Position numbers and translations under genes: made by a program. A stretch of DNA of 28,006 nt from assembly GCA_900768245.1 (NCBI GenBank), contig CAAGCE010000097.1, positions 1 to 28,006 on the forward strand. Reading direction: 5' to 3'. This stretch comes from Oscillospiraceae bacterium (GTDB lineage Bacteria; Bacillota; Clostridia; Oscillospirales; Ruminococcaceae). Position 1 is the first letter of the stretch, and each line of letters opens with the position of its first letter. The notes beneath the pieces were generated by a model. That model was not told the DNA's origin. It did no database searches and worked only from the letters and a program-made list of their open reading frames with translations. This document shows positions 23,026-28,006 of the stretch, piece by piece.

Positions 23026-23070
23026 CGCAAAAAGCTGCCGCACATCAAACTCAATGTGCGGCAGCCGTTT
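23026..23070 (-). terminator. Terminator of glyS, symmetric
   Basis: GCTGCCGCACAT (23034-23045) and ATGTGCGGCAGC (23054-23065) are exact complements with an 8-base loop. T runs lie on both sides, so it can act in both directions. It abuts the glyS stop at 23075. Confidence 0.85.
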
Positions 23071-23074
23071 TTAT

Positions 23075-24451
23075 TTAGAAATCAATTTTTTCTTCAAGGT
23101 ATTTTACGAGGTCTTCGATCTTTACACGTTCCTGTTCCATTGTATCACGGTCACGGACTGTTACACAGCCGTCCTTTTCCAGTGTATCGAAATCGTATGT
23201 GATGCAGAACGGTGTACCGATCTCGTCCTGACGTCTGTATCTCTTACCGATCTGACCTGCTTCATCGTATTCAACGTTGAACTTCTTTGCAAGCATATTG
23301 TATACTTCGAGGGACTGATCTCTGAGCTTCTTTGTGAGCGGAAGCACGGCAGCCTTTACAGGTGCAAGTGCAGGGTGGAGATGCATTACTGTTCTTACAT
23401 CGCCCTCGCCTATTGTTTCTTCGTCGTATGCGTCGCAGACGATGGAGAGGAAAAGTCTTTCTACGCCCAGTGAAGGTTCGATAACGTATGGAATGTACTT
23501 TGTATTGTCATCAGGGTCAAAGTATTCAAGGCTCTTGCCACTTGTTGTCTGGTGCTGTGTGAGGTCATAGTCGGTTCTGTCTGCGATGCCCCAGAGTTCG
23601 CCCCAGCCAAATGGGAAAAGGTACTCGAAGTCTGTTGTTGCCTTTGAATAGAAGCAGAGTTCTTCAGGGTCGTGGTCACGGAGGCGGAGGTTTTCTTCCT
23701 TGATGCCAAGGCTGAGGAGCCAGTTCTTGCAGTAGCTTCTCCAATAATCGAACCATTCAAGGTCTGTGCCGGGCTTGCAGAAAAATTCAAGCTCCATCTG
23801 CTCAAATTCACGAACACGGAAAATGAAGTTGCCCGGTGTGATCTCGTTTCTGAATGATTTACCGATCTGACCTACGCCAAACGGTACTTTCTTTCTTGAT
23901 GTTCTCTGGATATTGTTAAAGTTTACGAAAATACCCTGTGCTGTTTCAGGACGAAGGTAGATCTCTGACTTGGAGTCCTCTGTTACGCCCTGGAAGGTCT
24001 TGAACATAAGGTTAAACTGACGAATGTCTGTGAAATCGGACTTTCCGCACTCAGGGCACTTGATGTCGTGCTCTCTGATATAGCTCATAAGCTGCTCATT
24101 TGTCCAGCCGCCTGTGTTTGTGCCGTCGAAATCCTCAATAAGCTTATCTGCTCTGTGACGTGTTTTACATGACTTGCAATCCATAAGAGGATCGGAAAAT
24201 CCGCCGAGATGTCCTGATGCGACCCATGTCTGAGGATTCATAAGGATAGCTGAATCAAGTCCTACATTGTATGGGCTTTCCTGAACGAATTTCTTCCACC
24301 ATGCTTTTTTGATGTTGTTTTTAAGCTCAACACCGAGGGGACCGTAATCCCATGTATTTGCCAGGCCGCCGTAAATTTCAGAACCCGGATATACATATCC
24401 TCTGCCTTTGCAGAGTGCTACGATTTTGTCCATTGACTTTTCTGCTGCCAT
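23075..24451 (-). CDS. glyS: Glycyl-tRNA synthetase (homodimeric type)
   Basis: This 458-residue class II synthetase charges tRNA-Gly. Motif signatures include GYVYPGSEIYGGLANTWDYG (19-38), motif 2 GQIGKSFRNEITPGN (194-208) with the arginine, and motif 3 near EPSLGVERLF. It is the alpha2 type, not the alpha2beta2 GlyQS type found in many bacteria. Cysteines in DCKSC and KCPEC (about 92-95 and 132-135) look like a zinc site. The frame is open to 24472, whose ATG overlaps the upstream stop, but AAAGGATGG before the ATG at 24451 favours that start. No T-box leader is seen. It is the last gene of the sec/isomerase group. Confidence 0.95.
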   Translation of the reverse strand: MAAEKSMDKIVALCKGRGYVYPGSEIYGGLANTWDYGPLGVELKNNIKKAWWKKFVQESPYNVGLDSAILMNPQTWVASGHLGGFSDPLMDCKSCKTRHRADKLIEDFDGTNTGGWTNEQLMSYIREHDIKCPECGKSDFTDIRQFNLMFKTFQGVTEDSKSEIYLRPETAQGIFVNFNNIQRTSRKKVPFGVGQIGKSFRNEITPGNFIFRVREFEQMELEFFCKPGTDLEWFDYWRSYCKNWLLSLGIKEENLRLRDHDPEELCFYSKATTDFEYLFPFGWGELWGIADRTDYDLTQHQTTSGKSLEYFDPDDNTKYIPYVIEPSLGVERLFLSIVCDAYDEETIGEGDVRTVMHLHPALAPVKAAVLPLTKKLRDQSLEVYNMLAKKFNVEYDEAGQIGKRYRRQDEIGTPFCITYDFDTLEKDGCVTVRDRDTMEQERVKIEDLVKYLEEKIDF

Positions 24452-24471
24452 ATTAATACCATCCTTTATCA

Positions 24472-25269
24472 TTATTCGCTGAAACTGTTCTCTTTAAGAA
24501 AGTTATCCAGCTTTTTATAATTATCCGCCAGATCGTCTGCCGAATCATAGCTTCCTTTATAAAGCTCTATTACCGCATTTCCCTTGAATCCGCATTTTTT
24601 CAGCTCGCTGAAAAACGTATGATTGTCATATTCACCGTCGTCAAATTTAAGGCAGTCGCCCTTTCTGCCATGATCCGAATAATGGACATGGACAATTCTG
24701 TCACCCAATGCTTTTACAAAATCCAACGGGTCATAGCCTGCACGGTGAGCCTGCTTGGTATCAAGTACGAAGCTTGCTTTTTCGCCGAGTGCTGCCGACA
24801 TACGTCCCAGAAAATCAGGATCTTTGCTCATACAGTACGCTACATTTTCCTGCACGACAGTTACCCCGAACTCCTCTGCTGCATTTTGTATTGCCAGAAA
24901 ACGTTCAAAATATCTTTCTTCAGGACAGAGGTGCTGCACCTTATTGCCGTGAAAAATAAAATATTTTGCTCCGAACTTATTCATATACTCCCATAAGCGC
25001 TTATAATATTCTATCATATCCGTTAATCTGCGCTCATAGCTTGAAAAAAGCATCATCGGTTCTATGGGGCAGGTATATGGGTGGACTGAGCCGACCTTTA
25101 CTCCGTATTCACGCTGCACAGCAAGCATTTTACTTAAATACGGGTCATGCAGCTCACTGTCGGTATTAACGAATATTTCTGCTATCCTGACACCTCTTGA
25201 TGCCAGTGCTTCAAATGCATTTTCAAGCTCAAGAGGATAAAAACAAGCGGTGGAAACTCCCGCTCTCAT
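24472..25269 (-). CDS. Xylose isomerase-like TIM-barrel protein (sugar phosphate isomerase/epimerase family)
   Basis: This 265-residue protein has the AP_endonuc_2 fold. Likely metal ligands are Glu141 (QENVAY), Asp170 (SFVLDTKQAH), His196 (HVHYSD) and Glu235 (VIELY), the set typical of sugar isomerases and epimerases. HGNK (107-110) and SVHPYTC (61-67) contribute further histidines. It begins MRAGVSTACFYPLELENAFE. The stop at 24472 is within 21 bases of glyS. Substrate unknown; association with glyS and secDF gives no clue. The upstream hairpin suggests part of its message comes by readthrough from secF. Confidence 0.85.
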   Translation of the reverse strand: MRAGVSTACFYPLELENAFEALASRGVRIAEIFVNTDSELHDPYLSKMLAVQREYGVKVGSVHPYTCPIEPMMLFSSYERRLTDMIEYYKRLWEYMNKFGAKYFIFHGNKVQHLCPEERYFERFLAIQNAAEEFGVTVVQENVAYCMSKDPDFLGRMSAALGEKASFVLDTKQAHRAGYDPLDFVKALGDRIVHVHYSDHGRKGDCLKFDDGEYDNHTFFSELKKCGFKGNAVIELYKGSYDSADDLADNYKKLDNFLKENSFSE

Positions 25270-25285
25270 AAATTCACCCCTCTAT

Positions 25286-25319
25286 ACCAAAACAGGCGAC
25301 ACACTTATGCTGCCGCCTG
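25286..25319 (-). terminator. Weak hairpin after secF
   Basis: CAGGCG (25293-25298) pairs with CGCCTG (25314-25319). On the minus strand it is followed by GTTTTGG, a short U run. It lies in the 66-base gap between secF and the isomerase-like gene and is probably leaky, since no promoter for the latter is visible. Confidence 0.45.
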
Positions 25320-25335
25320 ATCGCCGTAACTGCAA

Positions 25336-26301
25336 TTATGCCTGCTTAGGCTTATGGATACTTTTTTCTGCTTTATTTTTGTCCTTGATCTCTTCAAAGA
25401 ATGTCCAGAGCGGTGCTGCAATGCATACTGAAGAATATGTTCCGACAGCCATACCGATCATCATAGGCAATGAGAATGAGATGATCGATGTTACGTTATA
25501 GATCGCTGCCACAACTGTTACTGCAAGCATTGCAAAGATAGTTGTGATAGATGTGTTTATTGAACGTGTAAGTGACTGGTTGATGCTCATATTGACAATT
25601 TCGGTCCTGCCCTTCTTGCCTCTGTAAAGCTTGTCATTTTCACGGACACGGTCATAAATTACGATCGTATCGTTAATTGAATAACCGAGGATAGTGAGTA
25701 TAACTGCCATAAAGTTAGCGTTGATAGACATACCGAGGATAATGAACGAGCCGTAAACAATAACACAGTCATGAAGAAGTGCGATAACCGCACAAAGACC
25801 TGCTATCCAGCCGCCGATATTCTTAAATCTTATTGCAATATAGATAATGAGGACGATAGCTGAAAATGCAACGGCAACAATACACTTTAAGAAAAATTCC
25901 TTACCTGATGAAGGTGAAACGTCAGATGATTCGATAAGGTCGATATTATTGTCTGCATATTTTTCGGTAAGAGTATTTGTAAGCTCGAACTGCTTGTCTG
26001 AAGAAAGTCCTTCATTTGAGATGAGCGAAAGCTGTATATTGTTCTTTCCTGTTGTGAAGTCGGTACCTGTTGTATAGTTTACACCCGCACCGCCGATACT
26101 GTCCTTCGCTGTATTTACAAATTCGTCAACGTCGATCTCACCGTCGTAAACATATGTGAGGATAGTACCGCCCTTGAACTGAATATCAAGGTCTGCACCG
26201 AAAACGAATGTGGAAAGGATAGAAACAGCGATAAGCACAATGGAAATGATAAAATATATCTTTCTGTGTGCCACAAAGTCAATATTGAACTTCTTATGCA
26301 T
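25336..26301 (-). CDS. secF: Protein translocase subunit SecF
   Basis: This 321-residue membrane protein has one N-terminal helix (about 15-35) and the first extracytoplasmic domain with DLDIQFKGGTILTY. A C-terminal block of five helices contains GYSINDTIVIYDRVREN (about 228-244) and SINQSLTRSINTS, all family signatures. With SecD it uses the proton/sodium gradient to pull exported chains through SecYEG. The frame is open to a GTG at 26310, but GGAGGTGAG overlaps that GTG and lies before ATG 26301, which I take as start. It overlaps the end of secD by eight bases. Confidence 0.96.
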   Translation of the reverse strand: MHKKFNIDFVAHRKIYFIISIVLIAVSILSTFVFGADLDIQFKGGTILTYVYDGEIDVDEFVNTAKDSIGGAGVNYTTGTDFTTGKNNIQLSLISNEGLSSDKQFELTNTLTEKYADNNIDLIESSDVSPSSGKEFFLKCIVAVAFSAIVLIIYIAIRFKNIGGWIAGLCAVIALLHDCVIVYGSFIILGMSINANFMAVILTILGYSINDTIVIYDRVRENDKLYRGKKGRTEIVNMSINQSLTRSINTSITTIFAMLAVTVVAAIYNVTSIISFSLPMMIGMAVGTYSSVCIAAPLWTFFEEIKDKNKAEKSIHKPKQA

Positions 26302-27703
26302 TTTTCTCACCTCCGTAAAGCTGAGGCTTTCTTAAACCCTTGAATTTTGAAAGTGACGCTGTCATAAGTCTTGAACAGAACACACCGAAGAACAGGTTAA
26401 GGATTACACCTGTGAGCAATGTGAAGCCGAAGGAGTAAATAGTACCTGCTGTTGAAGGTCCGAACATAAAGAATACAAAATGGAGAGCCTTTGAGCAGAT
26501 GCTGTCAGGAGTACCGAACGCACCCATAAGAATGATAGCAACGAGGATCATTGTAACGTTGCCGTCGAGGATAGCGGAGAACGCTCTCTTGAAGCCTGAT
26601 TCAACAGCACCGTCAAGAGTTTTTCCGTTGTTGAGCTCTTCCTTGATTCTTTCCGCTGTGATGATGTTGGCATCAACACCCATTCCGACTGCAAGGATAA
26701 TACCTGCGATACCCGGGATAGTAAGAATTGAGCCGTTCATAAAGCCGAAGTAGCCTGATACGAATGCAAGTGTACCTGCCACCTGACCGATAAGTGCAAT
26801 AACTGCAACAAAGCCGGGAAGACGGTATACTATTATCATAAATACGGCAATGAAAACAAGTGCGATAAGACCCGCAACTACCATTGCTTCAAGAGCACCT
26901 GAACCAAGGCTTGGAGAAATGGTCGAGAAGCTTGCTGTTACGAGCTTGAACGGGAGTGCACCTGAATTGATCTTATCAGCAAGAGCCTTTGCGCTGTCAG
27001 CGTCAAAGTTACCTGTGATCTGAGCCTTGCCGTCAGTGATAACCGCACTTACAGTCGGAGCTGATACCATCGTTTCGTCCATCCAGATTGAAATAGAACC
27101 GTTTTCCTTGTAAAGTCTTGCTGTTGCATCAGCAAACTTTGTTGTACCCGAATCGGTAAGCGTAAGGCTTACGATCCAGTTTCTTGTACCGTCGCTGTTT
27201 GTTGTGTAAGCAGCATAAGCCTCCTGAACGTCAGCACCTTCAAGGATAACATTCTCAGCAGTAATGCCTGTCGGAGCACCGAGATCATCGATTTCACGGC
27301 CTTCACGGAAAGTAAGTTCAGCAGTTTCGCCGAGTTCCTTTACAGCAGACTCAGGGTCAAAATCAGCTTCGCCCTCTTTCCAAGGGAAGCGAACGATAAT
27401 ACGGCTGTTGTCATAGTCGATATAACATTCATAATCTGTGATGCCGAGGTTTATCATTCTCTGAACGATAACTTCCTTAGCCGCATCCATATTTGCGTCC
27501 GTTGCTTCAACACCCTCAGGCGGGGTAAAAGTAACATCAACGCCGCCTTTTATATCAATGCCGTAGCGGATATTTTCCACGCCCTTGATATAAACAGTTG
27601 TCATATCTCCATAATATGTGCTGAAGCCGAAAATAACGGATGCCGCAAATGCAAGTATCAGCACCAATACTATAAAGAAGACAGGTTTTTTAACCTTTCT
27701 CAC
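26294..27703 (-). CDS. secD: Protein translocase subunit SecD
   Basis: This 469-residue protein has a first helix at about residues 6-28. A large extracytoplasmic P1 region follows (about 40-270; GIDIKGGVDVTF is the SecD-type motif near the start). A C-terminal six-helix RND-like block contains GIILAVGMGVDANIITAERI (about 334-353). It is encoded separately from SecF, unlike the fused SecDF of Bacillus. The start is GTG at 27703 with AGGAGG seven bases before. A perfect consensus promoter is at 27759-27787, so expression should be high. It is the first gene of the secD-secF-isomerase-glyS run. Confidence 0.96.
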   Translation of the reverse strand: MRKVKKPVFFIVLVLILAFAASVIFGFSTYYGDMTTVYIKGVENIRYGIDIKGGVDVTFTPPEGVEATDANMDAAKEVIVQRMINLGITDYECYIDYDNSRIIVRFPWKEGEADFDPESAVKELGETAELTFREGREIDDLGAPTGITAENVILEGADVQEAYAAYTTNSDGTRNWIVSLTLTDSGTTKFADATARLYKENGSISIWMDETMVSAPTVSAVITDGKAQITGNFDADSAKALADKINSGALPFKLVTASFSTISPSLGSGALEAMVVAGLIALVFIAVFMIIVYRLPGFVAVIALIGQVAGTLAFVSGYFGFMNGSILTIPGIAGIILAVGMGVDANIITAERIKEELNNGKTLDGAVESGFKRAFSAILDGNVTMILVAIILMGAFGTPDSICSKALHFVFFMFGPSTAGTIYSFGFTLLTGVILNLFFGVFCSRLMTASLSKFKGLRKPQLYGGEKNA

Positions 27704-27758
27704 GTTTTAACCTCCTATTTTTGCCGAAGAAAAGCACTCCGACACAAATTATCGTTTA

Positions 27759-27787
27759 ATTATAACATTTTCCTGAATGTTTGTCAA
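27759..27787 (-). promoter_or_regulatory. Strong consensus sigma-A promoter of secD
   Basis: On the minus strand TTGACA (27782-27787), 17 bases, TGTTATAAT (ending 27759): both hexamers are perfect and the -10 is extended. The leader is about 50 bases. Confidence 0.85.
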
Positions 27788-27945
27788 TACGTCATCAGGG
27801 TAAATAAGAAAAAGCAGGATAGTTTAGTTTTTTTATTTAGGCGCGCCCAAATTCAGTGCGAATCCAAAGATAGCAGCCGCGGCGGCAGTACAGCACAAAA
27901 CTCGATGAGCCAAACAAAATTAACAGCGCCAAAACACTTAAAGTT
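27788..27945. other. Gene-free spacer at the right end
   Basis: No coding frame or RNA gene is recognised. It contains a T run, an eight-base palindrome GGCGCGCC (27840-27847) and a GC-rich block (27872-27893) that resembles part of the palindromic element at 10104-10127. Confidence 0.5.
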
Positions 27946-28006
27946 TCGGTCAAGCCTTTTCAAAGGCTTGCAGGGTCGAGGGACAGCGTCCTCGTCGCTC
28001 CCGCAG
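27946..28006. repeat. Hairpin-rich probable dispersed repeat, cut by window end
   Basis: CAAGCCTTT (27951-27959) pairs with AAAGGCTTG (27962-27970) around a 2-base loop. A second hairpin, CGAGG/CCTCG, follows at about 27977-27994, then a GTCGCTCCCGC end. From memory, very similar CAAGCCTTT-based sequences recur many times in Ruminococcus genomes; this needs a search. The right end is not visible. Confidence 0.55.

Noticed and set aside
23054..23473. Plus-strand open frame over the end of glyS
   Set aside because: It lies opposite the conserved C-terminal part of glycyl-tRNA synthetase, and its protein is Cys/Phe/Val-rich without domain features.
27840..27847. GGCGCGCC palindrome as a regulatory site
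   Set aside because: A single 8-base palindrome in a GC-rich patch is not enough evidence; it is only noted in the spacer entry.

Overview
The window looks like chromosome of an endospore-forming gut Clostridia member. A Ruminococcus-like Oscillospirales organism is my best guess; this is inference. The reasons are moderate GC with AT-rich spacers, strong GGAGG ribosome sites, dipicolinate synthase and SpoVB-type sporulation genes, a short SRP RNA without an Alu domain, and repeated carbohydrate ABC importers that lack their own ATPase. Most genes lie on the minus strand. I see no tRNA, rRNA, CRISPR array, transposase or phage gene.

Layout. 1-330: a long inverted repeat and the SRP RNA gene (minus). 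380-775: a small zinc-ribbon membrane protein. 931-8263 (minus): a five-gene operon that mixes two sugar-importer permeases with a coiled-coil HlyD-like adaptor, a MacB-periplasmic-domain protein without an FtsX core, and a very large lipoprotein that fuses a probable beta-propeller to a solute-binding domain. This is the most unusual unit in the window. 8430-10064 (plus): dpaA-dpaB, which make spore dipicolinate, preceded by an exact sigma-K-type promoter. 10068-10240: a nested palindromic element. 10303-16543 (minus): a conventional sugar-uptake locus. In transcription order it has a LacI-type regulator with promoter and operator, a solute-binding lipoprotein, two permeases, and a separately promoted secreted DUF4832-type protein that is probably a glycosidase.

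16544-17000 holds no gene but has an operator-like palindrome and a terminator. 17018-19292 (minus): trpS and a class I/II aminotransferase. 19420-22835 (plus): a stage V sporulation/translation-quality cluster, spoVB-like, mazG, hup, rqcP and a 57-residue DUF3006-like protein. 23026-27787 (minus): secD-secF from a consensus promoter, then a TIM-barrel sugar isomerase-like protein and glyS. The right end carries a hairpin-rich sequence that looks like a dispersed repeat.

Several starts were moved inside longer open frames because a ribosome site lies directly before an internal ATG (the 783-residue lipoprotein, dpaA, the LacI regulator, glyS, secF, the DUF3006-like protein). Eight vegetative promoters with a TATAAT or near-TATAAT box and a 17-base spacer could be read directly, so most transcription units can be drawn. 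All functional calls come from motif recognition, not database searches.
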